From Arachis hypogaea (taxonomy: Eukaryota > Streptophyta > Magnoliopsida > Fabales > Fabaceae): a stretch of DNA of 64,000 nt. Location of the stretch: the NCBI RefSeq assembly GCF_003086295.3, contig NC_092048.1:42222425-42286424 (forward strand). The letters are read 5' to 3'. A model generated the notes under the pieces. It was not told where the DNA came from and did no database searches. It saw only the letters and a program-made list of their open reading frames with translations. The translations under genes and the position numbers were made by a program. Position 1 is the stretch's first letter, and the number at the start of each line of letters is the position of its first letter. This document shows positions 36,198 through 48,131 of the stretch, piece by piece.

Positions 36198-38688
36198 TGA
36201 TGACTGTCATCATCTACCTTTTTTTCTTGCATAAAAAGACCATAAAAGGGAATAATCTCATTAAATCATTGCAATTCATGCATTAATTGATGAAAATCAT
36301 AGTACAGTGCTTTAAAATGAGTTTGTGCTGAATTTCAGGTGAAAAAGACATCAAAAGGGGAAGAAAACAACAAAACAAGTTGGGCGTGCGAAACGGACGT
36401 GCCACTTAAAGCAAACGCCACAAAATTGCACTGGCGTGGCACGCCAGAAGCTGGGCGTGGCACACCAGTACTAAAGTCCAGAGAGGATCCCCCAAGCATA
36501 TACATGGGCATGGAACGCCAAGAGTTGGGCGTGGCACGCCAGTACAACTTTCCAGAGAGCAACAATGAAGGCCACCAAAGGGGCGTGGCACGCCAGGCTG
36601 GGCGTGCCACTTGGTATCGAAGGTGTGGCACGCTAGCTTTAAAATCACTTGGGCGTGCCACTTAAGGAACTAGGCGTGGCACGCCAAGATAAGAAGGACA
36701 CAAAAGAATGGGCATGCCACTTGAGCAGATTGGCGTGGCACGCTGGTACAAAATTCCAGAAAGGAAGTTGAAGGCTAAAAAAGCTGGGCGTGCCACTTGA
36801 GCATCTGGGCGTGGCACGCCAACGTACAAAGAAGGCCAAAGCAAAGGCTGAGCGTGCCACTTGGTGTCGAAGGCGTGGCATGCCATCTCAAGATTCCAAA
36901 CTGGGCGTGCCACTTGAATGCTAGGCGTGGCACGCCAGCTACCGGAACTAAGGCAAATGATGGGCGTGGCACGCTGGTTATATTTTCCAAAGAGGGAGAA
37001 ACAAGGCCAACCATATGGGCGTGACACTTGGTATCGAAGGCGTGGCACGCCAGCTTTAAAAATCACTTGGGCGTGCCACTTGAGTCTCAGGCGTGGCACG
37101 CCATCATCACCAATCACCTAAGAGAAGAATTAGGCGTGCCACTTGAGTTCTGGGCGTGGCACGCTAAGCAGAGGAGCCAAGCACATGAAGGGCGTGGCAC
37201 GCCAAACCCTGGGCGTGCCACGTTAGTACAACTTTTCAGAGAGATAGATCAAGTACATAGCATGGGCGTGGCACGCCAAACTCTGGGCGTGGCATGCCAA
37301 ACTCTGGGCATGCCATGCTAGTTCAAATTTCCAGAAGCTAAAAAGGCCTGGGCATGCCACTTGGGCTCGAAGGCATGGCACGCCAGGCTATCCAAGTCTT
37401 TAAAAAGGCTTGGGCATGCCACTTGGGCTCGAAAGCATGGCACGCCAGGCTATCCAAGTCTTTAAAAAGGCCTGGACGTGCCACTTGGGCTCGAAGGCGT
37501 GGCATGCCAGGGTGGTCAGTGAACGGAGGCGTGCCACTTGGGGATTGGGCGTGGCACGCCAAGGCAGAATCAGAGCAAGGCGTGGCACGCCACTGAAGCG
37601 CCAATCACACGCCAGCTGTGAGATCATGTTTTATGAGTTTATTTCCGTCCAAAATGTAATTTTACTTTCACTTTTGTATTTTTTTTATTTGCTAGTGCTA
37701 GGAGTAGTATAAATACCCCTTGGAAGTACTGAAGAAGGGGTTAAGCAGTTGAGCTAGGAGCTAGTAGTAGAAGCATAGTTAGATTCACTTTTTCCATCTT
37801 TTACTTTTTCTTGAGCTATGAGTAGCTAAATTCTCTCTCATTGAGAGAGGGAGCTCTGTTGTACTTGATGGATTAATGATAGTAAATTTCTTCTTCTCTT
37901 CATCTTCTCTTTGATTTGCTAGAAGGAATTTTGTTCTTCATGCTAGTGTTCAATCACCTTGGAAAAAGGGTTGAATGCAAAATGGGTTTCATGGGAACCT
38001 TGGAAAAGGAAACATGAAATCATGCTAGAAATTCCTTCTCACACTTGAGTAGGATCTAGGTTTTGGTGTTTGGATATGGTGACATAAAATCCTCCCTCTA
38101 CTTGGACCTATGATGATGTGTGGTATAATCAGGGACCAAGCATATCTCTCTTCATGAGCAATTAGACCAAGGAATTGGCTATTGATCAAGATCTGAGAGA
38201 TTAAGTCACCAACGGATTGGGGTTCAATCAATCATGATTGCCAAGAGGTCAATGAGTTGCATGATTGAAGAGGATATGATCTAGATTTAATCCAAAGAGA
38301 CAACATCTCCTGATCTCAATGAATTCCCTCATCCTTATCTTCCACTTTCTTTATAGCTTTCTTTACATTCTGCAATTCCCCATTCCCATTTACAATTAAG
38401 TCATTTAAGTTTCTGCTCTTTAATTTTTGTTGCCATTTTCAATTCTGTTATTTTCTGCTTTCCTTTACTTTTGAGTCATTTATATTTCTGCACATTTACA
38501 ATTCTGTAATCACAATATATTCTTCTTAGCTTGACTAATTCACCAATTGATTAAAATTGCTCAAATTTATCAATCTCTGTGGATACGATCCCACTCCACT
38601 GTGGGTTATTACTTGACGAAAATTTTGGTGTGCTTGCCAAAAGAACGGATTCACAAATTTTATAATGGGGTGTGAATTCGGCTCATCA
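36198..38688 (+). mobile_element. Solo LTR of the second Athila family
   Basis: A 2491-bp LTR from TGATGACTGTC to GGCTCATCA, flanked by GAAAT duplications (36193-36197, 38689-38693). About 1.2 kb of it (36382-37610) is a dense array of GGGCGTGGCACGCCA and GGGCGTGCCACTTG words. A TATA box (TATAAATA, about 37708) follows. It is longer than its sister at 50687-52948 because of extra palindrome units. Confidence 0.88.
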
Positions 38689-39047
38689 GAAATCTTGATT
38701 GTTAAATACCTCTAATTTTGCTTATGCTTATTTTTGGTTGCTGCTTGTATGTAATTTGACTTTATTTGATTAGGTAACCAGCATCTTGAATGACAAGGAG
38801 AACCAATTGATCTAGTTGTGAAACTTAGTTTGCTAAAATTAGTTTTGATTGTGTTAAAAAATTTTGATTATGAGTTCTGATTATGTATTTTATCTGTAAT
38901 TAATTGATTATGTTAGAAATAAGAAAAGAGGTGAGATTGGAGATAAGGTGTTTGATTAAATGCCTTTGAGAGAGTTGAATTGATTATGAGTTCTGATTAT
39001 GTATTTTATCTATTATTAATTGATTATGAGTTTAATTGATCATTGTC

Positions 39048-39290
39048 ATAGAGGCATATAGGACTCTTAGAGATTGTGGTCCCTATCCTGCTGCCCAGGT
39101 TGTGAGAGATTTCCAAGGTAAATTTTCGGTTTATTCCGTTTGACAGTGGTTCTAAAACCCCGTTTATTGCTGCAATGAGTAATCCTTGGTCTATCTATTT
39201 CCAAGGCAAACTTGCGGCTACAGTGGCTTGTTCTGATTGACTTGTTGCAGTTGAAGGGAATTTTGGATTCGGATTTAGTGCCATTGAAGT
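39048..39290 (+). pseudogene. TSJT1/aluminium-induced-like (LRDR-motif) fragment, copy 1
   Basis: One exon-like frame reads AYRTLRDCGPYPAAQVVRD followed by FQGKF, matching the LRDR region of the TSJT1/aluminium-induced (YGL and LRDR) family, a glutamine-amidotransferase-like fold. Here the motif Arg is Cys, while copy 2 (53308) keeps LRDRGPYPAAQVVRD. A frameshift follows after FSVYSV, then another short open piece (DSGSKTPFIAAMSNPW). The YGL part and both ends of the gene are absent. It was presumably captured by the MULE. Confidence 0.6.
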
Positions 39291-39462
39291 TGAGGTATAT
39301 ACTGCTGAACCCATGCTTATATTTATCTATTTAATTGCCCTTCCATTGTGTTATGTGGATTGATGTCTTTATCTTTAGTTATATTTTCATCATCATATAA
39401 TAGAATGGTTTTTACTTTAGTCTATAAATTATTGTTAACTAACAACTAGAATTAAGATCTTA

Positions 39463-39506
39463 TATGAGTGTCTTGCCAGGATCCATCCAAAGGAGGTGGA
39501 ACTTGT

Positions 39507-39573
<67 letters not shown>

Positions 39574-39645
39574 GGGAGAGAGAGAGAGAGAGAGTTTCAT
39601 GTGCCTTTGTGAGAATGGAAATTCCACTACTCATTGCAAAGGTAT
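39463..39645 (+). pseudogene. Receptor-kinase-like Cys-rich ectodomain fragment, copy 1
   Basis: Two open pieces separated by an (AT)n(AG)n tract: SCQDPSKGGGTCG before it and FMCLCENGNSTTHCKG after it. The C-x-GG-x-CG ... F-x-C-x-C-x-x-G spacing matches the end of the wall-associated/LRK10L receptor-kinase extracellular domain. The microsatellite has grown within the exon. Assignment rests on the Cys pattern only. Confidence 0.5.
39509..39594. repeat. (AT)n(AG)n microsatellite inside a captured exon
   Basis: About 31 AT units then about 10 AG units. The duplicate at 53772-53809 has about 12 and 7. Confidence 0.92.
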
Positions 39646-39857
39646 CTTACAACCTCAATAATATAATTATGCCCTTTTAGTAAAGTAATGATCATGAATT
39701 GGATTTTGTACGTTATTTTACAGATTATAATGTTGCACAGCACAATACGAGGACCCATGTAATTGCAGGTTGTTACTGTCAATTGAAGTGGTGTATTGAT
39801 TATTGTTCATAGAAAACTTTTTCAAGTTGAAAATGAGGGTAATGTGTTGTGTCTGCA

Positions 39858-39945
39858 GGAACAATAACTGGCATTTGGGTTGCTGGGGCATTTGGAATTG
39901 GAGAAGGTATCTGGTACTTGAAGAAAGTGAGAGCTAAAACATCAG
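39858..39945 (+). pseudogene. Membrane-spanning exon fragment, copy 1
   Basis: After an AG acceptor (GTCTGCAG), a frame encodes a hydrophobic Gly/Ala/Ile/Trp helix (ITGIWVAGAFGIGEGIWYL) followed by basic KKVRAK, a transmembrane segment with a positive inside flank. It could be the next exon of the receptor-kinase-like fragment. The duplicate is at 54064-54151. Confidence 0.45.
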
Positions 39946-40218
39946 ATTTATTGCTTTCCTTTACTTTTTCAATTCTGCTATTTACTGCTTTCCTTTACTT
40001 TTGAGTCATTTATATTTCTGCACATTTACAATTCTATAATCACAATATATTCTGCTTAGCTTGACTAATTCACCAATTGACTAAAATTGCTCAAATCTAT
40101 CAATCTCTGTGGATACGATCCCACTCCACTGTGGGTTATTACTTGGCGAAAATTTTGGTGCGCTTGCCAAAAGAACGGATACACAAATTTCATAATGGGG
40201 TGTGAATTCGGTTCATCA
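39946..40218 (+). repeat. Truncated 5' LTR of the second Athila element
   Basis: Only the last about 270 bp of the LTR remain, ending GGTTCATCA. The first about 25 bases at the join (ATTTATTGCTTTCC...) resemble nearby LTR sequence and look like filler at a break-repair junction. Confidence 0.82.
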
Positions 40219-40225
40219 AGTTTTA

Positions 40226-40243
40226 TGGCGCTGTTGCCGGGGA
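40226..40243 (+). other. Primer binding site, tRNA-Asp
   Basis: TGGCGCTGTTGCCGGGGA, one base from the tRNA-Asp complement, seven bases after the LTR end. Confidence 0.88.
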
Positions 40244-40508
40244 TTGGTTTGAATTTGACAATGATTAAATTGATTGGGGAGCTAGATTAAGCAATTTTAT
40301 TACCTTGTTATTTTCTTTTAGCTTTTTACTTTTCTGCCCACTCTGTTTTCTTTTTTTACCTTGATTATTTTAGCTATTCATTATTCATATTTCCATTCTG
40401 CTAACTGTTTGACTAATTGCATCAACCAAGTTAACCATTAATCTTCACTAGAGTGATTCTTTCACTTGTCCCCCACTTGCTGTTTGTGAATGTATAACAG
40501 GTAAAAGG

Positions 40509-42364
40509 GGAGAAACTTCATCCTCTTTTGATAGTGAAATTGAGAGGACCTTCCTTAGATTAAGGAGGGAAGCAAGAGGCAAAAGCATAGTTGGAGAGGA
40601 ACTAGTGGAGGAAGATCTGAGAACCACCATGGATGATGAAGTACAAGACAATGTTGGAGGAGATGCTGAAAATTATATTGGGCAAGAGAGGAGAGTCTTA
40701 GGCTCCTACATCAACCCAAATCCAGGAAACTATGGCAACATCATCCTCAAACCAACAATCCATGCCAACAATTTTGAGTTGAAACCTCAACTCATCATAC
40801 TTGTCCAGAATAATTGTTCTTATGGAGGAGGAGCCCAGGAGGACCCAAATCAACATCTCAGTACATTCTTGAGGATTTGTGACACTGTAAAGTCCAATGG
40901 TGTGCACCCTGACACCTACAAACTACTTTTGTTCCCTTTCTCACTCAGAGATAAGGCAGCAAAGTGGTTGGAAGTATTTCCCAAAGAGAGTTTAACCACA
41001 TGGGATGATGTTGTAAATAAATTCCTAGCAAGATTCTATCCTCCACAGAGAGTCAACAGGCTAAGAGCTAAGGTGCAAACTTTCAGACAGTAAGATGGTG
41101 AGACACTCTATGAGGCCTAGGAGAGATTCAAGGATTTGACAAGGAAATGCCCACCTGATATGTTCAATGAGTGGGTGCAACTACACATCTTCTATGAAGG
41201 GCTGTTATATGAGTCAAAGCAAGCAGTAGATCATTCTTCTGAAGGCTCACTCAACAAGAAGAAAACCATTGAAGAGAGGAGTACTTCTATGCTTTAGAAA
41301 GAACTCAAAAGAGAGGAGTGATGGAGCTCAACTCAATGGATGCCTTGCTGGCCCAAAACAAATTGATCACTGCACAACTAGCAGCCTTGACCAAGAAGAT
41401 GAAAAGTAAACAAGTCTCAGCCATCCAAACCCAAGCCCCTCAACAAGAAGGAGATGCACCAGAAGTCGAAGGTGAATGGGAACAAGCTAATTATGTGAAC
41501 AATTCTAGACCTCCATATGACCCCAACTCCAAGACATACAATGCAGGTTGGAAGAACCACCCAAACTTTGGGTGGAAAAACCAACAAAACCACAATCCAT
41601 ATCACACAAAACCATATCAAGCCAATCAATACCACAATCACAACCCTAACCATCAATCTAACAATAACAGACCCTACCACAATGCACAAAATACATCATA
41701 TCATTCCACTCAACAAATACACAACAACCACCATCAAGATACATCAACCTCAACCATGCAACCATGTGAGATCAAAAGTAACTTTGAGAGAGTAGAAGCT
41801 ACAATAGCACAACTGTCATCACAACTGACATGAGCTATTTCCACTCTTTTGGAGAGACAGACACAAGCTGACAAGAGGATAGATTCCAACCAAGAAGAAT
41901 ATAGATCAAATCTGAAGAATCAAGGCGCAGCTATTTCAAAATTGGAAGCACAAGTGGGGATTCTATCCAAGAAAATTTCTATGTCTACACATACATTTCC
42001 CAGTGATACCATGGTTAACCCAAGAGGGGAATGCAAAGCCATCACACTTAGAAGCGGAAAGGTGGTGGAAGAAGCAACCCCAAGTCAGAGCAACCAACAA
42101 AAAGGAGCTGCAGAAAAGCCTGAAGTCAAGAGTGAAAAGGAGACCCCTACCCCATCACCACCAAAGCCAATCTTGAAGCCTTATGTGCCAAAAGCACCAT
42201 ATCCACAAAGGCTGAGAAAAGATGGGAAGGATGGCCAGTTCTCTAGATTTTTAGAGATTTTCAAGAAGCTCCAAATCAACATACCATTTGCTGAGGCACT
42301 GGAGCAAATACCACTCTATGCCAAATTTTTGAAGGAGCTCATGACAAGAAAGAGAAACTGGTAA
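40509..42364 (+). pseudogene. gag pseudogene, second Athila element
   Basis: Gag domain frame 40509-41093 (TSSSFDSEIERTFLRLRREA, ..HANNFELKPQLIILVQNN, LLFPFSLRDKAAKWLEVFP). No ATG remains upstream in frame. TAA at 41091 and TAG at 41119 interrupt it. A frameshift before 41318 moves to the frame used by the rest of pol. The linker 41318-41833 is extremely Asn/His/Tyr/Gln-rich. A TGA at 41831 and TAA at 42362 separate the last piece (KISMSTHTFPSDTMVNPRGE, then KPYVPKAPYPQRLRK). Role: particle protein and spacer before protease. Confidence 0.8.
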
Positions 42365-42379
42365 GAAAAAGAGACCATA

Positions 42380-45145
42380 GTGCTAATTGAGGAGTGTAGT
42401 GCCATAATACAAGGGAAGCTACCCCAGAAAATGAAGGACCTAGGGAGTTTCCAAATCCCCTGCATCATAGGGGATATCAACATTAAGAAGGCCTTGTGTG
42501 ACCTAGGAGCTAGCATCAATCTCATGTCCTTAACCATGATGAAGAGGATGAAGATTGAGGAAGCCAAGCCAACAAGAATGACACTCCAATTAGCTGACAG
42601 AACCTTCAAGTTCCCACATGGGGTAGTGGAAGACTTGTTGGTGAAAGTGGGAGAATTCATTTTCCCAGCTAACTTTGTTGTGTTGGATATGGAAGAAGAG
42701 GCTAACACATCAATCATTCTAGGAAGGCCATTCTTAGCTACTGCTGGAGCCATTATTGATGTACAAAAAGGGGAATTAGTCTTGAGATTACATGAAAAGA
42801 AGATGGTCTTCAATGTCTTTAAGGCAATGAGTTACCCCAAGGAATCCATAGGAGAATGCATGATGGTAGACACCATAGAACAAATAGTTCAAGGAGTTTT
42901 GGAAGAAGAACAATGTGAAGGAACTATTGAGTTAGAACAGCAAGCATCAAGTGGAGACTCACCACAAGGAACCATGAAGAATTCAATCATGTTGAACCCC
43001 AAAGATAGCAAGGAAGTAGAGGCACCAAAACTCGAGCTGAAGACCTTACCACCAAGCTTGAAATATGCGTATTTGGGTGACAACAACACTTACCTGGTGA
43101 TCATTAATTCAAGCTTGAGTGAAGAACAGGAAGAAGAACTTATCCAAGTGCTGAAACAGCACAAAGATGCCATAGGCTGGACACTTGCATACTTAAAAGG
43201 AATCAGCCCTTCAATGTGCATTCACAAGATACTACTTGAAGAAGGTGCTAAGCCCTCAAGGCAGCAACAAAGAAGGCTGAATCCAACCATGAATGAAGTG
43301 GTCCAAAAAGAAGTATTAAAGCTGTGGCAAGCAGGAGTGATCTACCCCATCTCAGACAGCCCTTGGGTAAGCCCGGTGTAAGTAGTCCCAAAGAAAGGAA
43401 GGGTCACTGTTGTACTGAATGAGAAGAATGAGTTGATACTTACAAGAACGGTGACTGGGTGGCGCATGTGCATTGATTATAGGAAGCTTAATGAGGCCAC
43501 AAGGAAGGATCACTTCCCCCTACCTTTCATGGATCAGATGCTTGAGAGATTGGCTGGACATGAGTATTACTACTTCTTGGATGGTTATTCGGGCTACAAC
43601 CAAATTGTTGTAGACCCCAAGGACTAGGAAAACACTTCATTTACTTGTACATATGGTGTTTTTGCTTATAGGAGAATGCCCTTTGGATTGTGCAATGCAC
43701 CTGCAATATTCTAAAGGTGCATGCTCTCCATATTTTCAAACATGATTGAAAGATTCATTGAGGTGTTTATGGATGACTTTTCTGTATTTAGTAACTCATA
43801 TTCTAATTGCTTACACCACTTAGCCTTGGTGCTAAAGAGATGCCAAGAGACCAACCTTGTTTTGAACTGGGAGAAATGCCATTTCATGGTTATAAAAGGG
43901 GTGGTCCTTGGTCATAAGATCTCCAAAAGGGGTATTGAGGTGGAAAAGGCTAAGGTGGAGGTGATTGAAAAGTTGCCCCCACCTTGCAATGTCAAGGCAA
44001 TTAGAAGTTTTCTAGGACATGCTGGCTTCTACAGGAGATTCATCAGAGACTTTTCCAACGTTGCCAAACCTTTGAGCAACCTACTAGTCTCTAATATACC
44101 TTTTGTTTTTGATGATGAATGCATGATATCTTTTAAGGAACTTAAAAACAAACTCTCCTCTACACCTATCATAGCACCACCATGCTGGGATTTACCTTTT
44201 GAGCTGATGTGTGATGCATCAGATTTTGCCGTGGGTGCTATTTTAGGACAGATGAAGGATAAATTGGTACATGTCATTTATTATGCTAGCAAGGTACTTA
44301 ATGAGAATCAAAGGAACTATACCACTACAGAGAAGGAATTACTTGCCATTGTCTTTGCTTTTGATAAATTCAGATCATATCTTATTGGTTCTAAAGTAAT
44401 TGTATTCACTGATCATGCATCACTCAAACACTTGCTCACCAAACAAGATTCCAAGCCCAGACTAATAAGATGGATTCTGCTGCTCCAAGAATTTGACATT
44501 GAAATTAAAGATAGGAGTGGAGCAGAGAACAAAGTGGCTGACCACCTCTCAAGAATACCACAAGAAGAAGATGGGGCACACCATGTTGTAGTGAATGAAA
44601 GCTTCCCCAATGAGCAGTTGATGATGATACAAGAGGCCCCTTGGTTTGCTGACATAGCCAACTTCAAGGCTATTGGGGAACTACCAACTAACATCAACAA
44701 GCATATGAGGAAAAAGCTAGTCAAGGATGCTAAAAACTACATTTGGGATGAACCCTATTTGTTCAAAAAGTGTGCTGATGGAATCTTGAGAAGGTGTATT
44801 TCCCATGAGGAAGGGCAAGAAGTGCTTTGGCAATGCCATGGATCTGCATATGGAGGCCATTTTAGTGGGGATAGAACTGCAGTCAAGGTGCTACAATGTG
44901 GATTCTATTGGCCAACCATCTTCAAAGATGCAAAAAAATTGGTGACAAGATGTGATGAATGCGAAAGGGCTGGCAATTTATCCAAGAGAAATGAGATGTC
45001 ACAGAAATTCATAATGGAGTTAGAATTGTTTGATGTGTGGGGAATTGATTTTATGGGACCCTTCCCATCCTCATACTCAAACAGTTATATATTGGTGGCT
45101 GTAGATTATGTATCAAAGGGAGTAGAAGGCATAGCCACTCCAACT
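42380..45145 (+). pseudogene. pol part 1: protease, reverse transcriptase, RNase H, integrase N-terminus
   Basis: One frame holds protease (LCDLGASINLMSL near 42495, ILGRPFLATAGA), RT (WRMCIDYRKLNEATRKDHFP near 43460, catalytic [10 protein letters not shown] near 43765, [11 protein letters not shown]), RNase H ([16 protein letters not shown] near 44210, [20 protein letters not shown]), and the integrase zinc finger (HGSAYGGHF ... CDECERAGN, about 44840-44970) with first catalytic Asp in [14 protein letters not shown] (about 45040). Stops at 43379 (TAA), 43625 (TAG) and 43712 (TAA) inactivate it. At 45145, inside the integrase core, an LTR fragment begins. Confidence 0.88.
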
Positions 45146-46218
45146 CTCATTCAAGCCACACTCATCAATCAATCAAGGCCACAAGAAGCATCTAGAATAG
45201 TTTGTTTTCATTTTATTGTAATTTTCTTTTAAGTTCATTTAAGTTTGTAATTTAGGAGAGCCTATATAAAGGCCTTAGTTTTATAGAATTACTCATGGCT
45301 GGATTGGGGGAGTCCTCGGACCCTCTCTATTCACCATCAGCTTCCTTTCTTTTCTTTCTTACTTTTGTAAATATCTTTTAGTTATGAATTACTAACTCTT
45401 TTCATTGGGAAAGAGAGCTCTATTATTTTTCAATGGATTGATTATTTTTATTCTTCTTCTTCTATTCATCTCTCTTTGATTTACTAGAAAGAATTTCGTT
45501 CTTCATTCTAGCATTCAATTATCTTGGAAAAGAGGTTGAATGTAATTGGGTTTTATGGGAACCTTGGAAGAGGAAACATAAAACCATGCTTGAAATTCTT
45601 TCTCACACTTGAGTAGGATTTGGGTTTTGGTGTTTGGATATGGTGACATATAATCCTCCCTCTACTTGGACCTATGAAAGTGTGTGGTATAATCAGGGAC
45701 CATTCTTCATCTCTTCTCATGAGCAACTAGACCAAGGAATTGGCTATTGATCAAGATTTGAGAGATTGAGTCACCAAGGAATTGGGGCTCAATCAATCAT
45801 GATTTCCAAGAGGTCAATGAGTTGCTTGATTGAAGATGAGATGAAATCAATTAATCCAGAGAATGCAATATCTCTTGATCCCAATCCTTATTTTATCTTT
45901 CTTTCTTTTATTTACTTTATGGTTATTTACATTTTTTGCACTTTACATTTCCAGCACTTTACTTGTACTTTACTTTCCTTGCCATTTACTTTCTTGCACT
46001 TTATTGCTTTCCTTTACTTTCATGTCATTTACTTTTCTTGTTGCTTATTACTCAAAACTGAATAGTCTAACTAGGATAATCAATTAACTATTGTTTGCTT
46101 TAATCTGTTAATCTCTGTGGGATTCGACCCCACTCCTAGTGGGTTATTACTTGACGATATTTGGTGCGCTTGCCAAAGAACTGATTCATTTTATATGGGA
46201 AGTGAATTCCGGTCATCA
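45146..46218 (+). mobile_element. 5'-truncated LTR inserted in integrase
   Basis: About 1.07 kb with the right half of a related LTR: a TATA-like CCTATATAAAGG (about 45265), the GAGAGCTCTATT block, TCTCTGTGGGATTCGACCCC and a clean TCATCA terminus at 46218. The left LTR end and about 17 integrase codons are missing at 45145/45146, so a deletion accompanied or followed the insertion. No GGCGTG word cluster lies within the retained part. Confidence 0.72.
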
Positions 46219-46945
46219 GCAGATTTGGGGTGCCTAGAGCCCTCATTAGTGATGGAGGGACACACTTCTGCAATAGGCAACTTGAAGCACTCCTCTCCAA
46301 GTATGGAGTAAAGCACAAGGTGGCAACTCCATATCACCCACAGACTAACGGGAAAGCAGAGATTTCAAACAGGGAGCTTAAAAAATTCTTAAAAAAATTG
46401 TTGGAAGCTCAAGAAAGGATTGGTCTAAGAAGTTGGATGATGCATTATGGGCCTACAGGACAGCCTTCAAAACACCTATTGGAATGTCTCCATACCAATT
46501 GGTGTTTGGTAAGGCTTGTCACTTACCAGTTGAGCTTGAACATAGAGCATTTTGGGATCTAAAAATGTTGAACTTTGATGAACAAGCTGCTGGAGAAAGG
46601 AGGTTTATGCAACTGAATGAGCTAGAGGAGTTTAGGAATAAGGCATATGAGAGTACAAAGATCTACAAAGAGAATGCAAAAAGGTGGCATGATCAGAAGA
46701 TAGCAAGGAGGGAGTTCACTGAAGAGCAAAATGTGCTGCTGTACAATTCGAGACTCAAGTTCTTCCCTGGGAAGCTTAAGTCTCGATGGTCAGGACCCTT
46801 CACCATCTTCAAAGTATCCCCCTATGGCCATGTAGAGCTCATGGAAGACAAAACACAAAGGAACTTCACTGTGAATGGCCAAAGACTCAAGCATTACCTA
46901 AGGGACTCATTGGATGAGAAGAGAGTGAGCTACAACCTCAGCTAA
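46219..46945 (+). pseudogene. pol part 2: integrase core and C-terminus
   Basis: Resumes with [18 protein letters not shown] (second catalytic Asp), then [18 protein letters not shown] (catalytic Glu). A one-base shift near 46415 leads to the frame of [17 protein letters not shown]. The C-terminal domain ([19 protein letters not shown]) ends at 46945. Integrase would join element cDNA to chromosomal DNA. Together with the upstream half this copy has every catalytic residue of the D-D-E triad but is split and shifted. Confidence 0.85.
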
Positions 46946-47874
46946 CAAAGGAAGAACGTCAAGCTAGTGACGATAAAGAAGCGTTAGTTGGGAGGCACCC
47001 CAACATTTTATATCCTTTTGATTTATTGCTTTCTTAGAAGTAGTTAAAAATTTGTCAATTTAGATAATTTGAATGTCAGTTGAAAATTTATGTTTTCTTG
47101 CCTTCTAGAAGTAGATTGTAGATAGTGGATTAAGAATTTTGTTTTCTATTTTGGTAGTTAGGAGACCCTTATATTCCGTTTCCTTTTGGTCTGAAAATGC
47201 AATTTGATGAATACATGTGCTAATGATGAGCTATTGGGCTGAGAGCTAGCTAAAAAGCTAAGTTTGGTGTGGCCACCAATTTACTTAATCTAGGCTTACT
47301 AACCTTAAACAAATTATGACTAAAGGTAAGCCCAGAGATTAAGTTTGGTGTGGCCACCACCACACAAAATACCACCATCTAGCAAAGCCCAATACTACTA
47401 AATCTGAAAGCATTTAATATATTGGGAAGAGCATGAACGTGATTTAAATGTGTTCAAAAGAGGATGAAAGCAAAAGTATATGAAAAGATTTTGGAATTAT
47501 TCTACCTTTATGAACACATTAAAAAACCCAATGATAAACTCAATTTATTATGATGCAATAGGATAAAGTTTGGTGTCCCAAGGGACACCCATCAGTTGCA
47601 AATTCAGCCATCCATATCAAAGAGGAATGTGGAGGATTCTTTTGTCATTACTAATGAGGTTTCAGTTTTATTTTCAGGAGAGAGAATGGGACCCACATGA
47701 TTGATAGCACATAAAGCAAAGAGGTCAAAGTGTACTTGCACTTTGGAACTCAAAACATGCAGGAAGTGAAGTGGGATAAGGATTGGCGCCTCTTCCCACG
47801 CTAGGCGCCACTCCCCAAGTGGGAAAATATTGAATTCCTTTACTTCCCACCATTCGAACCCCACTTTACACACC

Positions 47875-47882
47875 TATAAAAA
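47875..47882 (+). promoter_or_regulatory. Internal TATA box before the downstream ORF
   Basis: TATAAAAA in a C-rich context about 250 bp before the ATG and about 135 bp before the hairpin. This parallels the arrangement in the first element. Confidence 0.45.
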
Positions 47883-48013
47883 TCCCTACTTTTCCCACCT
47901 CTCCCCACACTTCAAACCCCATCTCACAGACTAAAAGACTCCATAAAGCCTTCCTTCTTTTAATCTCTTTTCTTTTCCCCTTACCTTTCTTTCACCACTT
48001 CCATACTCTTTTT

Positions 48014-48047
48014 CTTGATCGGGACGATCAAGCTCTAAGTTAGGTGT
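48014..48047 (+). promoter_or_regulatory. Hairpin plus AAGTTAGGTGT module (ORF-proximal)
   Basis: An 8-bp stem CTTGATCG/CGATCAAG with loop GGA (48014-48032) is followed four bases later by AAGTTAGGTGT. The ATG lies at 48132. Confidence 0.65.
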
Positions 48048-48131
48048 TGGAGCAAAACTTTATTTTTTTTTGCTCTTTTTTGAAACCTTCCCCAACCTTC
48101 TTCAAACCTTTAAATACACCCCCTCAACTCA

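Larger units (their letters stand above)
38689..39945 (+). repeat. Duplicated Pack-MULE segment, copy 1
   Basis: Nearly identical to 52949-54151 and starting with the same GAAAT. It ends abruptly after ATCAG at 39945, where the sequence switches to LTR sequence. Differences include a longer (AT) tract here. Confidence 0.9.
46946..48131 (+). other. Post-pol spacer with internal promoter-like region
   Basis: Contains AAAGAAGCGTTAGTTGGGAGGC (about 46977), AAGTTTGGTGT words (47262, 47340, about 47568) and CT/CA-rich DNA leading to the downstream ORF. No coding frame was recognised. Confidence 0.6.

Noticed and set aside
36382..37610. CRISPR-like array appearance
   Set aside because: Units are palindromic, irregularly spaced and embedded in LTRs of a plant nuclear retroelement; no cas genes and no uniform spacers.
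36335..37712. Several overlapping 75-150 codon ORFs on both strands (also 50839-51893)
   Set aside because: They are produced by the tandem GGGCGTGGCACGCC words, which lack stops in several frames. They repeat between the two LTR copies and have no domain.
39452..39680. ORFs of repeated Tyr-Ile across the AT run
   Set aside because: Translation of a microsatellite.
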